Below are positions 1-6,459 of a DNA stretch of 21,371 nucleotides, piece after piece. Location: positions 1 to 21,371 of the forward strand of contig JAZQEH010000041.1 in NCBI GenBank assembly GCA_045538895.1, written 5' to 3'. The position numbers and the translations under genes were made by a program. Within the stretch, counting starts at the first letter, position 1; the number at the start of each line of letters is the position of its first letter. The notes under the pieces are model-generated. The model was not told the origin of the DNA and did not search any database. It saw only the letters and a program-made list of their open reading frames with translations. The DNA comes from UMGS902 sp045538895 (GTDB lineage Bacteria > Bacillota > Clostridia > Oscillospirales > CAG-272).

Positions 1-402
<402 letters not shown>

Positions 403-486
403 TATTTGCAGTACTCAAGCATTGCTATGCTTCGTAACGCTTACTTAATCTTCCTATTTATTCGGTTTTGAATGAACATTTAACTT
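403..486 (+). other. rRNA operon trailer without 5S
   Basis: This is the spacer between the 23S end and the terminator. It contains a small hairpin (AAGCAT at 417-422 pairing with ATGCTT at 427-432) and an A+T-rich stretch of the kind found in rRNA trailers. I looked for the conserved 5S core (CCATCCCGAACACGG-like) and tRNA genes and see neither. Confidence 0.6.
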
Positions 487-513
487 AAAGCAGGTCAGAC
501 GACCTGCTTTTTT
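487..513 (+). terminator. Intrinsic terminator of the rRNA operon
   Basis: A perfect 10-bp stem (AAAGCAGGTC at 487-496 with GACCTGCTTT at 501-510), an AGAC loop and a T-run through 513. It ends the rRNA transcript directly after 23S. Confidence 0.93.
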
Positions 514-524
514 CATTATTTATG

Positions 525-553
525 TGTACTTCCGATTTTTATTATGATATAAT
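525..553 (+). promoter_or_regulatory. Candidate sigma-A promoter for the 573 gene
   Basis: A consensus -10 TATAAT lies at 548-553, with a weak -35 (TGTACT, 525-530) 17 bases upstream. An overlapping TATGAT at 543-548 could also serve. The transcript would start near 555-560, which rules out the upstream in-frame ATG at 522 as the translation start. Confidence 0.5.
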
Positions 554-572
554 TGTATCGGGGGTGATGTTT

Positions 573-959
573 ATGACGATTTACCAAGCATTTAAGAAAG
601 CGAGCAAATTGTCGGATAGCACTAATTTTGTGAAAATTTATAAATGCACTTTTGATGGTGAGGAATACTGCATAATTGTAACAAAACGTTTTGCAACAAA
701 GAATACTATTATTCATTGTATTGATGACCATGTCGCATGGGAGCAGGTTCCTGCAGTACCAAGACTTGCAGGTAGGTGGAGCGGCGAAAGAATTCCGATT
801 TATAAGTTTAACGATAAGAGTAATATAGTATTTGTCGTAAAAGGGCGTCCTAATGTAATCGTTGGACTTGACGAAGGTGTTTTCCGTTCCGCCAACAATT
901 TTGATAAAAACAATGTAAATGTAATGAGTTATCGCCGATTTAAGAAGTTGGAGCTTTAA
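573..959 (+). CDS. Hypothetical protein (128 aa), unknown family
   Basis: I do not recognise this protein. It is a small soluble polypeptide with no signal peptide, membrane span or cysteine cluster. It has alternating hydrophobic strands (for example residues around IVFVVKG and VIVGLDEGVF) and a basic C-terminus (SYRRFKKLEL), which suggests a compact alpha/beta fold. The reading frame is open back to an ATG at 522, but a strong ribosome binding site (GGGGGTGA, ~559-566) sits 6-7 bases before the ATG at 573, and the TATAAT box lies between the two candidates, so I start at 573. ATG 567 is also in frame but would lie inside the ribosome binding site. The stop is 2 bases before the next gene, so the two are probably co-transcribed and translationally coupled. 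Reality as a gene is likely; function is open. Confidence 0.75.
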   Translation: MTIYQAFKKASKLSDSTNFVKIYKCTFDGEEYCIIVTKRFATKNTIIHCIDDHVAWEQVPAVPRLAGRWSGERIPIYKFNDKSNIVFVVKGRPNVIVGLDEGVFRSANNFDKNNVNVMSYRRFKKLEL

Positions 960-961
960 AG

Positions 962-1249
962 ATGAAAAAAACAGTTTGTCTGCGTTGCAATGAAGAAATG
1001 CGTTATATAGGCAGAGAGAATTTACAGCTAGGCAGGACGGGGTGGATTCTCGGCGACCTACCTAACTTGATTGCCGGTGCTATGGAAGTAGATATTTATG
1101 CTTGCAAAACTTGCGGTAAAATGGAGTTTTTTATGGCAGAACAGTTGGGGGAAGAACTTCCGCAACGTGAATGTCCTAAATGCGGCAAAAAGCATGATTT
1201 CGACTACCCAAAATGTCCGTTTTGTAAATATGAGTACTATACCAGATGA
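962..1249 (+). CDS. Double zinc-ribbon protein (95 aa)
   Basis: This is a small cytoplasmic protein with four CxxC knuckles: C6/C9, C48/C51, C71/C74 and C85/C88. They would pair into two zinc ribbons, an outer one (C6-C9 with C48-C51) and a C-terminal one (C71-C74 with C85-C88). The central part (about residues 18-42) is hydrophobic and glycine-rich, with no knuckle. Such modules bind zinc and often nucleic acid or protein partners; no specific role can be read here. A GGAG ribosome binding site (950-953), located inside the end of the upstream gene, is 8 bases before the ATG, and only 2 bases separate the genes, indicating coupled translation. The stop codon abuts the terminator at 1249-1280. 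Confidence 0.85.
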   Translation: MKKTVCLRCNEEMRYIGRENLQLGRTGWILGDLPNLIAGAMEVDIYACKTCGKMEFFMAEQLGEELPQRECPKCGKKHDFDYPKCPFCKYEYYTR

Positions 1250-1280
1250 AAAAGCAAGGTGAAATTCACCTTGCTTTTTT
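1249..1280 (+). terminator. Intrinsic terminator, copy 1 (identical to 2889-2920)
   Basis: A 13-bp stem (AAAAAGCAAGGTG at 1249-1261 with CACCTTGCTTTTT at 1267-1279), a five-base loop and a T-run. It is A-rich on the left arm as well and would work in both directions. It begins at the last base of the zinc-ribbon stop codon. Confidence 0.92.
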
Positions 1281-1286
1281 GCTATA
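1249..1286. repeat. 38-bp direct repeat, left copy (terminator repeat)
   Basis: Positions 1249-1286 are identical, base for base, to 2889-2926, exactly 1640 bases apart. The repeat consists of the terminator hairpin plus GCTATA. The two copies bracket the sigma/anti-sigma operon. Confidence 0.95.
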
Positions 1287-1318
1287 ATAAGCTATATTTA
1301 CAGAAAAATTCGGATTTT

Positions 1319-1348
1319 TGCACCCAAATCAAAAATTCATGTGTCTAT
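1319..1348 (+). promoter_or_regulatory. Possible ECF-type autoregulated promoter
   Basis: Upstream of the sigma gene there is no good TTGACA/TATAAT pair. There is a TGCACCC (1319-1325) and, 17 bases later, GTCTAT (1343-1348). This resembles the TGnAAC / CGTC layout used by many ECF sigma factors of the SigV/SigX/SigW type. Autoregulation of sigma/anti-sigma operons is common, so this is a candidate self-recognised promoter. The call is inferred from pattern only. Confidence 0.35.
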
Positions 1349-1392
1349 ATAGGTGAAATGTACATTTTAAAACCTTGAGGTGATAAAAGCCA

Positions 1393-1938
1393 ATGAATGA
1401 CAAAAAGCAGATTAAACTCTTGCAGAAAGGTGATGAAAAAGCACTTGAAATCATTATCCTTACATATACCAATTATGTCGGCACGGTAATTGCAAATCAG
1501 CTCGGCAATTTCTACGATACAGAAACAGTGGAGGAGCTATGTTCGGATGTTTTCTTTAGTCTGTGGCAGAGCCGCGATGTTTTTACTACATACAACCTAA
1601 AAAGTTGGCTCGGAAGTACGGCAAGGAATAAAGCGAAGAACTATATCCGTTCAAAACATATTGTTGTCGAAGAACTTTTCGAGGATACAATAATCTGTTC
1701 AGATGATAATATCTTTGATACACTTGAAGCAAATGAACAGAATAAAGTAATCTCATCCGCAATACGCAAGCTTGATAAATCAGAACGTGATATTTTGATA
1801 AGGTATTACTATTATAACCAGTCCACGAAAATGATTTCCGATGAAACAAAGACCAACCACGAAACAGTTAAAAGTAAGCTTTGCCGAGGTCGCAAGAAAC
1901 TGAAAGACATACTTGATAAAGGAGGATATTTCAAATGA
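1393..1938 (+). CDS. ECF-type RNA polymerase sigma factor
   Basis: A 181-aa two-domain sigma factor of the extracytoplasmic-function type. Region 2 spans about residues 15-90: the helix with ETVEELCSDVFFSLWQ is the core-binding part, and KSWLGSTARNKAKNYIRSK is the -10-recognition helix. Region 4 spans about 115-172, with the helix-turn-helix ISDETKTNHETVKSKLCRGRKKL recognising the -35. No C-terminal extra domain is present. The start is set by GAGGTGA (1377-1383), 9 bases upstream. The stop overlaps the next start as ATGA (1935-1938), so the downstream membrane protein is translationally coupled, which is the usual arrangement for a sigma factor and its anti-sigma. It should direct RNA polymerase to a small regulon in response to an envelope signal; the signal cannot be read from the sequence. 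Confidence 0.93.
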   Translation: MNDKKQIKLLQKGDEKALEIIILTYTNYVGTVIANQLGNFYDTETVEELCSDVFFSLWQSRDVFTTYNLKSWLGSTARNKAKNYIRSKHIVVEELFEDTIICSDDNIFDTLEANEQNKVISSAIRKLDKSERDILIRYYYYNQSTKMISDETKTNHETVKSKLCRGRKKLKDILDKGGYFK

Positions 1939-2885
1939 AAAAGAATATGAAAGATATATTTGATAATTACCTTGATGAAACGGTTGAGATTGATAAAAGT
2001 ATTTCAATTTCGCCACAAAGAGTTATTGAGCTTACAAAAAACAAAATTACGGAGGAACAATCAATGAGTACAAGCACAGGCAAAGTTGAAAGGATTCGTT
2101 TTGTACCTATTATGGTCGCGGCAATAATTGTTGTGTTATCGGTAAGTGTATTTGCTGCAATTTCTTTTCTTACACCTAAGGATATTGTCACAAGATTTCA
2201 AAAATACGAGCTTGCAGAGGTCTTTTCAAAAGATGATACTATATTGGATATTCCCGCACAAACAAGCGGTGACTATACCATTGAATTGCTTGGTATGACA
2301 TCCGGCAAAAATCTGGATGAGATTGTCGATGCAGACATCGACAAGGAGCATACATATATTGTCGGTGCAATCACAAAAAAAGACGGGGCACCTATGACAG
2401 ATTATTCAGGTCTTATAATTACACCTCTTGTTGAGGGATATGAGCCGTGGCAAATAAACATATTCTCGCTTGGTGATGGCAGTAAGCATAGTTTTATCTA
2501 TGAGGGCGTGGAATACTTTTTGATTAAATGCGGAAGTGTTGAAATTTTTGCTGACAAGCAAGTTTATATTGCGGCTTATGAAGGCTTAAAACCCGACCGT
2601 GAAACATTTGCTTTTTCTAAAGATGGTGTAATATCCTTCAATAAATCATATACGGGAGCAAAAGCTTTGTTTGAAATTCCGCTGGATGAATCAAAAGCAG
2701 ATCCTGCTGCTGTAAAAGCACTGCTTGAAAAGCATGGCTGGGACACGGTTCCTTTAGTGTATGGAATAAGTGAGGGATATATACAGCAAGCAGATTATGG
2801 TATTGCCGTAAGAGTTGAGGATGTAGATACTGACACAGCGTATGAATATACGACCGAAGCCGAAAGCACAACTGCACGTAAATAG
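1935..2885 (+). CDS. Putative membrane-anchored anti-sigma factor (DUF4179-like)
   Basis: A 316-aa single-pass protein. Residues 1-54 are cytoplasmic and would bind the sigma factor. Residues ~55-78 (FVPIMVAAIIVVLSVSVFAA) form one transmembrane helix. The remaining ~235 residues are predicted to be outside the cell and rich in beta-strand patterns, with no recognised catalytic motif. The topology and the coupling to the sigma gene (ATGA overlap, AAGGAGG at 1918-1924) match anti-sigma or co-regulator proteins found beside clostridial ECF factors, which is the basis for the name; the outer domain itself is not recognised with certainty. The C-terminal tail (about the last 25 residues) is acidic and Thr/Glu-rich. 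The hypothesis is that it senses an envelope condition and releases the sigma factor. Confidence 0.7.
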   Translation: MKKNMKDIFDNYLDETVEIDKSISISPQRVIELTKNKITEEQSMSTSTGKVERIRFVPIMVAAIIVVLSVSVFAAISFLTPKDIVTRFQKYELAEVFSKDDTILDIPAQTSGDYTIELLGMTSGKNLDEIVDADIDKEHTYIVGAITKKDGAPMTDYSGLIITPLVEGYEPWQINIFSLGDGSKHSFIYEGVEYFLIKCGSVEIFADKQVYIAAYEGLKPDRETFAFSKDGVISFNKSYTGAKALFEIPLDESKADPAAVKALLEKHGWDTVPLVYGISEGYIQQADYGIAVRVEDVDTDTAYEYTTEAESTTARK

Positions 2886-2888
2886 ACT

Positions 2889-2920
2889 AAAAAGCAAGGT
2901 GAAATTCACCTTGCTTTTTT
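2889..2920. terminator. Bidirectional intrinsic terminator, copy 2
   Basis: The same hairpin as at 1249-1280, lying between the convergent anti-sigma gene (plus) and phosphodiesterase gene (minus). The stem AAAAAGCAAGGTG/CACCTTGCTTTTT has runs suitable for both strands. The minus-strand gene's last codons and stop (2906-2908) fall inside it. Confidence 0.9.
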
Positions 2921-2926
2921 GCTATA
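2889..2926. repeat. 38-bp direct repeat, right copy (terminator repeat)
   Basis: Identical to 1249-1286. It overlaps the 3' end of the minus-strand gene, so that gene's C-terminal residues (YSKKAR) are specified by one arm of the hairpin. Confidence 0.95.
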
Positions 2927-4306
2927 CAGTGTTGTATTTCTTTTCCTTATTACTGACACTATAATAGAGGGAATTGCCAATGAAAGCACGATGAGTACTA
3001 ATACACCTGCTTTAATGCTTGTGTTTGCGAAGAAAATAAGCAAAATCAAATAAAGGCTAAGTAGCAATAACCCGAATACCAGCCAGCTCACTCCGCGGCG
3101 GTGAATATAATTTTTTGTCACGCCTTGCTTTTTGCATGAGGTCGATAATCTCGCAGTTCCGTATATGATGCATAAAAGGCTCCAAAACAGTAAAATTTTC
3201 ATAAAAATGCTGTCCGCAGTTATACTAATTAAATACTGACTTGCACCGAGCAGAACATTATAGAGAAAACGTAGCAGCATCGCTGTACTGTGAGTAATAC
3301 TGTAAAAAAACGACGGTTCTTTTTCTTCGTTTAAAGCTACATCTGTAGGCTTTTCATATTCCGAAATGTCAAATTCGATGATACATTCCATCATACGGTG
3401 ATCGGTCAAGGCTTTTTTATTGCTTGCGTCATCGGAATAAACTGTATATTCAAAATGCAGAGGTTTGAATTTTAAGCCGTCGCCGTTTTTATATAGCAAT
3501 CTTTCAACCGAATCCCAACGTCCCCAATCATGCCCGCCGAATTTATCATACCAACTGCTGATTAACGGTTGAGAGTCTTCGCTTTGCATGTAATTTCCGT
3601 TGTTTTTTAACTCTATCCAGCAATCGGTAAAGCCATTTTCTTCAATTAAAATGGAGTACGTATCAGCGAGGGGATCTGTATGAAAGGTAAGGTTGGTGTC
3701 ACCTGTAATGATTATCGGTCTGCCTTTCGAGTTTTCTTTGATATATTCTGTAAGTTGAACAAGCTGTGATTTTTTTGCAAGCTGGTCGGCGTCGGTTCTG
3801 TAGGCATCGTTATGTACGTTGTAAAGGTCGATAAGCACACCATCTACATCAACTGTGCAGTGTATAAAGCCTTTTGGTGTCAGAGCGTCCAATCCGTCGG
3901 CGAATATTCCGTTATACTCATTCCACGCTATACGCTTTACGTTATAGAAAGGATATTTTGAAAAAATAATGAGCCCGTCACCGATAGGTACTCCGCCGCT
4001 CGTATATGTTTTATACGGATAATTTGTCATTTCTGCAGAAAAGGTAGAGTGGTATTGAAAATCCTCCTGCACGCAGATGATATCATAACCGCTTTCGTTG
4101 AGCATCTTTCCAAGTATTCTTTGTGAATCCGGCACGTTGCGGTCATATTTTGAAAGAAAAGCAGGAAGTCCGGAAACGTTGGCGGAAATCACAGACAGTT
4201 CGAGGGTTTTCACTTCTTCGGTCGGGGAAAACTCGGTTGCAAATACCGATAAAGACATATGTACAACTAAAAAAAGAAGTATTAGTGCTTCGGTTACTTT
4301 TTTCAC
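2906..4306 (-). CDS. Membrane-anchored sphingomyelinase-like EEP phosphodiesterase
   Basis: A 466-aa protein of the endonuclease/exonuclease/phosphatase superfamily. A signal peptide (1-23, ending VFATE) is followed by the catalytic domain (about 36-312). Metal and catalytic positions are visible: N43 (SANVSGLP), E81 (ICVQED), H165/N166 (LYNVHND), D203/N205 (IITGDTN) and D302-H303 (TDHR). The TPKGF element near 143-147 resembles bacterial neutral sphingomyelinases more than DNases. Three hydrophobic segments follow at about 370-386, 407-427 and 433-453, so the enzyme domain should face outward, held by a C-terminal membrane region. The substrate is probably a phosphodiester (lipid head group or nucleic acid); the exact one is not certain. 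The start is GTG at 4306, preceded by an AAGGGGG ribosome binding site with an 11-base spacing; a later Met would destroy the signal peptide. Confidence 0.85.
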   Translation of the reverse strand: MKKVTEALILLFLVVHMSLSVFATEFSPTEEVKTLELSVISANVSGLPAFLSKYDRNVPDSQRILGKMLNESGYDIICVQEDFQYHSTFSAEMTNYPYKTYTSGGVPIGDGLIIFSKYPFYNVKRIAWNEYNGIFADGLDALTPKGFIHCTVDVDGVLIDLYNVHNDAYRTDADQLAKKSQLVQLTEYIKENSKGRPIIITGDTNLTFHTDPLADTYSILIEENGFTDCWIELKNNGNYMQSEDSQPLISSWYDKFGGHDWGRWDSVERLLYKNGDGLKFKPLHFEYTVYSDDASNKKALTDHRMMECIIEFDISEYEKPTDVALNEEKEPSFFYSITHSTAMLLRFLYNVLLGASQYLISITADSIFMKILLFWSLLCIIYGTARLSTSCKKQGVTKNYIHRRGVSWLVFGLLLLSLYLILLIFFANTSIKAGVLVLIVLSLAIPSIIVSVIRKRNTTLYSKKAR

Positions 4307-4343
4307 GGTAAATCTATCCCCCTTTTTTGAAACTTATAATTTA

Positions 4344-4372
4344 ATAATACAACAACATATAAAATGCGTCAA
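4344..4372 (-). promoter_or_regulatory. Sigma-A promoter for the phosphodiesterase gene
   Basis: On the minus strand TTGACG (4367-4372) and TATTAT (4344-4349) are separated by exactly 17 bases. The transcript would start near 4337, about 30 bases before the GTG start. Confidence 0.75.
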
Positions 4373-4433
4373 TAAAACGGTGAAAAAACATATCGGTAAA
4401 TTCAGCAACCATATTTTTTCGTTTGATTTTGCC

Positions 4434-4462
4434 TTGAAAATGTACATACTAAATATTATAAT
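4434..4462 (+). promoter_or_regulatory. Sigma-A promoter for the amidohydrolase gene
   Basis: TTGAAA (4434-4439), a 17-base spacer, and a consensus TATAAT (4457-4462). Transcription should begin near 4469, immediately before the stem-loop at 4474-4511. Confidence 0.82.
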
Positions 4463-4473
4463 TATAAGGTACC

Positions 4474-4511
4474 TTAGGAAACTCGCCGTGTTTATCACAT
4501 GAGTTTCCTAA
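4474..4511 (+). promoter_or_regulatory. 5'-UTR stem-loop ahead of the amidohydrolase
   Basis: A perfect 11-bp stem (TTAGGAAACTC at 4474-4484 with GAGTTTCCTAA at 4501-4511) and a 16-base loop, about 5 bases from the predicted transcript start. It has no T-run, so it is not a terminator. It could protect the mRNA 5' end, bind a regulator as RNA, or act as a DNA operator. It ends 16 bases before the GGAGG ribosome binding site. Confidence 0.6.
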
Positions 4512-4537
4512 TCAGGTGTATTCAGTGGAGGCTCAAA

Positions 4538-6106
4538 ATGAAAACTTTATTCTTTAACGGTGAAATAATCACCATGGCCGAACCGCTTTATGCAGAAGCA
4601 GTTCTTGTTGAAAACGGGAAAATTGTTGCGACTGGCAAAGAAGCAGATTTACGTCCATTGACAGAGAGCTTCGTTGATTTGCAGGGTGCAACTATGCTTC
4701 CCGGATTTATAGATGCACACAGTCATATAACCGACTATGCAACATTTGCTACACAGGCTCCTCTTGGCGGTATTGATAATTATGATGATTTAAAGTCAGC
4801 GATACAGAATCACATAACGGAGAACAATATTCCGGAAGGAGAATGGGTTATTGGTTACAACTATGACCATGCGCTTTTTCCGAATCATACCCATCCGACA
4901 AAAGAGCAAATAGATGCTATTGCACCAAATCATTTGCTAATGATAAAGCACAGCAGTGTCCATAGCGGACTTGTGAATCAACGTGTAATTGAAAAGTTCA
5001 ATCTTTCAGCACAAACTCCTGTTCCGGCAGGTGCCAGAATTGTTACTGAAAACGGGAAACTTACCGGAGAACTTGAGGAAGGGGCACTTTCTATGATTCG
5101 CTCAAAGGTTCCACCGGTTTCATTTGAAAGAATCTGCGAGTCGCACGTGAAAATTCAGAAGTATTATGCTTCAAACGGAATTACTACTGCGCAAGACGGA
5201 TTTCTTACCGCTCGTATGGTTCAGATTTACAAAAAACTTTACGAGGATGGCAAACTGATTCTTGACATAGTTGGATTGCCTCCGAAGGGGCAGTATGACA
5301 ATCTTTGTGGGATGGTACAAGAACTTCCTGAGGATTTACCTTTAAGAATTGGTGGAATCAAGTATTTTCTTGACGGTTCTCCGCAACTGCGAACCGCTTG
5401 GGTGCGTACTCCTTATCTTGGGGGTAGCGGCAATGACGTTGGCATGCATACGCATACCGACGAGGAGGTTATTGAAGCGTTCAGATTTGCGGCAGAGCAT
5501 GATGCACCGATTTTGATTCATTCAAACGGTGATGCTGCTGTGGCACAGTTTCTTCGTTGCCTTGAAATTGTTTCCAAGGAGTACCCAAACTCAAAGAATC
5601 TTCGCCACGTAATAATTCATGCACAGCTTATGGGTGTAGACCAGCTTGCGAAAGCAAAGGAACTTGGTGTAATAGTTTCGTTTTTTGTTGCACATACTTA
5701 CCACTTTGCCGACACTCATTTACGCAATCTTGGCAAGGAACGCGGATACAAGGTAAGTCCTACAAAGAGTGCACTCGAAAGCGGTGTAATCTTTACTTTC
5801 CATCAGGATTCACCCGTAGTTGAGCCTAATATGCTTGAAACTATATGGTGTGCTGTAAACCGTATTACACGTGACGGTGTTCATCTTGAAGGCGAAGAGA
5901 TATCGGTGCTTGACGCTATCCGTGCAGTTACTGTAAATTCTGCATATCAGTATTTTGCCGAAGATGAAAAGGGAAGCATCGAAGCTGGAAAGCTTGCGGA
6001 TTTCGTTGTGCTGGACAAGAATCCTCTTACCGTTCCCAAAGAAACTATACGCGATATAAACGTGCTTGCAACATACAAGTACGGTGAAAGTATATATAAA
6101 GCATGA
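4538..6106 (+). CDS. Amidohydrolase, YtcJ-like (Amidohydro_3 family)
   Basis: A 522-aa cytoplasmic metal-dependent hydrolase. It has an N-terminal beta-sandwich start (TLFFNGEIITM, EAVLVENGKIVATG), then LPGFIDAHSH with the metal pair H61 and H63, K275 in the IKYFLDGS strand, H328 (LIHSNGD), H361 (IIHAQ) and D424 (FHQDSP). It closes with the typical GSIEAGKLADFVVLDKNP return to the sandwich. Length matches YtcJ-type enzymes, which cleave amide or related bonds; the true substrate of most members is unknown and cannot be read here. The frame is open to an ATG at 4499, but GGAGG at 4527-4531 places the start at 4538, and the 4499 ATG would lie inside the 5' stem-loop. It is transcribed alone from 4434-4462 and ends at a terminator interrupted by an inserted element. 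Confidence 0.93.
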   Translation: MKTLFFNGEIITMAEPLYAEAVLVENGKIVATGKEADLRPLTESFVDLQGATMLPGFIDAHSHITDYATFATQAPLGGIDNYDDLKSAIQNHITENNIPEGEWVIGYNYDHALFPNHTHPTKEQIDAIAPNHLLMIKHSSVHSGLVNQRVIEKFNLSAQTPVPAGARIVTENGKLTGELEEGALSMIRSKVPPVSFERICESHVKIQKYYASNGITTAQDGFLTARMVQIYKKLYEDGKLILDIVGLPPKGQYDNLCGMVQELPEDLPLRIGGIKYFLDGSPQLRTAWVRTPYLGGSGNDVGMHTHTDEEVIEAFRFAAEHDAPILIHSNGDAAVAQFLRCLEIVSKEYPNSKNLRHVIIHAQLMGVDQLAKAKELGVIVSFFVAHTYHFADTHLRNLGKERGYKVSPTKSALESGVIFTFHQDSPVVEPNMLETIWCAVNRITRDGVHLEGEEISVLDAIRAVTVNSAYQYFAEDEKGSIEAGKLADFVVLDKNPLTVPKETIRDINVLATYKYGESIYKA

Positions 6107-6135
6107 ATATAAAAACGGACTGCTTGCAGTCCGTT
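6107..6135 (+). terminator. Amidohydrolase terminator, left copy, lacking its T-tract
   Basis: The hairpin core (AACGGACTGC at 6114-6123 and GCAGTCCGTT at 6126-6135) directly follows the stop codon. An A-rich left shoulder (ATATAAA) is present, but the expected T-tract on the right is replaced by the CAG start of the element at 6136. The 22-bp core recurs at 6377-6398, where the right shoulder is intact. Confidence 0.85.
6114..6135. repeat. 22-bp duplication flanking the element, left copy
   Basis: This 22-bp hairpin core is identical to 6377-6398 and directly abuts the element body. Joining the outer flanks gives one perfectly symmetrical terminator (ATATAAAAACGGACTGC followed by its reverse complement), so the pair looks like a target-site duplication. 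Confidence 0.85.
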
Positions 6136-6183
6136 CAGCCTGATGACAAAGTCATCAGGCTGCCCAGAGGCTGAGAAACGCAG

Positions 6184-6259
6184 GCAGATTTTTGGATTTT
6201 TGTTTCGTCGTCGTACATGTGTACGGTAGAGACAAAAATCCGAAAAAGAAAGTAACTGC
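6184..6259. other. Long internal stem-loop of the element
   Basis: TTTTTGGATTTTTGT (6189-6203) pairs with 6232-6247 as a 15-bp stem with one bulged G (6242). It is closed below by GCAG/CTGC (6184-6187/6256-6259) and topped by a five-pair hairpin, CGTAC-ATGT-GTACG (6212-6225). The helix is long and complex for chance, and would form in RNA of either strand. Confidence 0.65.
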
Positions 6260-6281
6260 AAGGGCTTAAAAAAGCCCTTGC
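6258..6281. terminator. Terminator-like hairpin inside the element
   Basis: A 10-bp stem GCAAGGGCTT/AAGCCCTTGC with an AAAA loop, followed by the moderately T-rich CGCATTTTGTTTTT. It might stop transcription in place of the interrupted host terminator. The T-tract is offset by several bases, so activity is uncertain. Confidence 0.45.
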
Positions 6282-6376
6282 CGCATTTTGTTTTTAATAC
6301 AAAGAGAAAAAATGTTTCTATTTATCCCTTTTGTTTTTATTTTTACTTGCGGTCTGACGTGTTTGTCAGCATTCTG

Positions 6377-6398
6377 AACGGACTGCTTGCAGTCCGTT
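6377..6398. repeat. 22-bp duplication flanking the element, right copy
   Basis: Identical to 6114-6135. See the left copy for the reconstruction of the uninterrupted terminator. Confidence 0.85.
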
Positions 6399-6402
6399 TT
6401 TA
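6377..6402 (+). terminator. Amidohydrolase terminator, right copy with T-tract
   Basis: The hairpin core AACGGACTGC (6377-6386)/GCAGTCCGTT (6389-6398) is followed by TTTA. It retains the T-run that the left copy lost, and lies just upstream of the next promoter. Confidence 0.85.
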
Positions 6403-6404
6403 TA

Positions 6405-6433
6405 TTGTATTTGTTATATTATTCTGTTATAAT
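6405..6433 (+). promoter_or_regulatory. Sigma-A promoter (extended -10) for the 6460 operon
   Basis: TTGTAT (6405-6410), a 17-base spacer and TATAAT (6428-6433) with a TGT just upstream (extended -10). It begins 2-3 bases after the terminator's T-run. Confidence 0.78.
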
Positions 6434-6459
6434 ATAGGCATAAAGTAAGGAGGGATGAC

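Larger units (their letters stand above)
6136..6376. mobile_element. 241-bp non-coding terminator-associated element (MITE-like)
   Basis: This gene-free segment lies between two copies of a terminator core. Its ends form imperfect inverted repeats: CAGCCTGATGAC on the left against CAGAATGCTGAC read inward from the right, 9 of 12 identical, both followed by AAA and a subterminal hairpin. Internal structures from left to right are a perfect 12-bp hairpin (6136-6147/6151-6162), a long stem closed by GCAG/CTGC (6184-6259), a 10-bp hairpin (6258-6267/6272-6281), an A+T-rich tract, and a small hairpin CTGAC/GTCAG (6354-6369). The right end matches the partial copy at 21275-21371 in reverse orientation. 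No plausible coding sequence is contained. It could be a miniature transposable element moved by an enzyme encoded elsewhere, or carry a structured RNA. Confidence 0.7.

Noticed and set aside
463..468. Element remnants near other terminators (487, 1249, 10230, 12232)
   Set aside because: I checked the 3' flank of each terminator for the CAGnnTGnTGACAAA end. All four keep normal T-tracts and none shows it.
403..520. Possible 5S rRNA or tRNA after the 23S
   Set aside because: No 5S core sequence, no cloverleaf and a strong terminator at 487-513 leave no room for either.
522..572. Upstream ATG (522) as start of the first small gene
   Set aside because: The TATAAT promoter and the GGGGGTGA ribosome binding site lie downstream of it, so the start is 573.
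5947..6261. Minus-strand open frame reaching into the element
   Set aside because: It is antisense to the amidohydrolase end and crosses the terminator and the inserted element. It has no ribosome binding site and no recognisable domain.
6136..6376. CRISPR array or IS200/IS605-type element
   Set aside because: There are no regularly spaced repeats. IS200/IS605 elements do have subterminal hairpins but do not duplicate their target, whereas 22 bp flank this element on both sides. No transposase is encoded.
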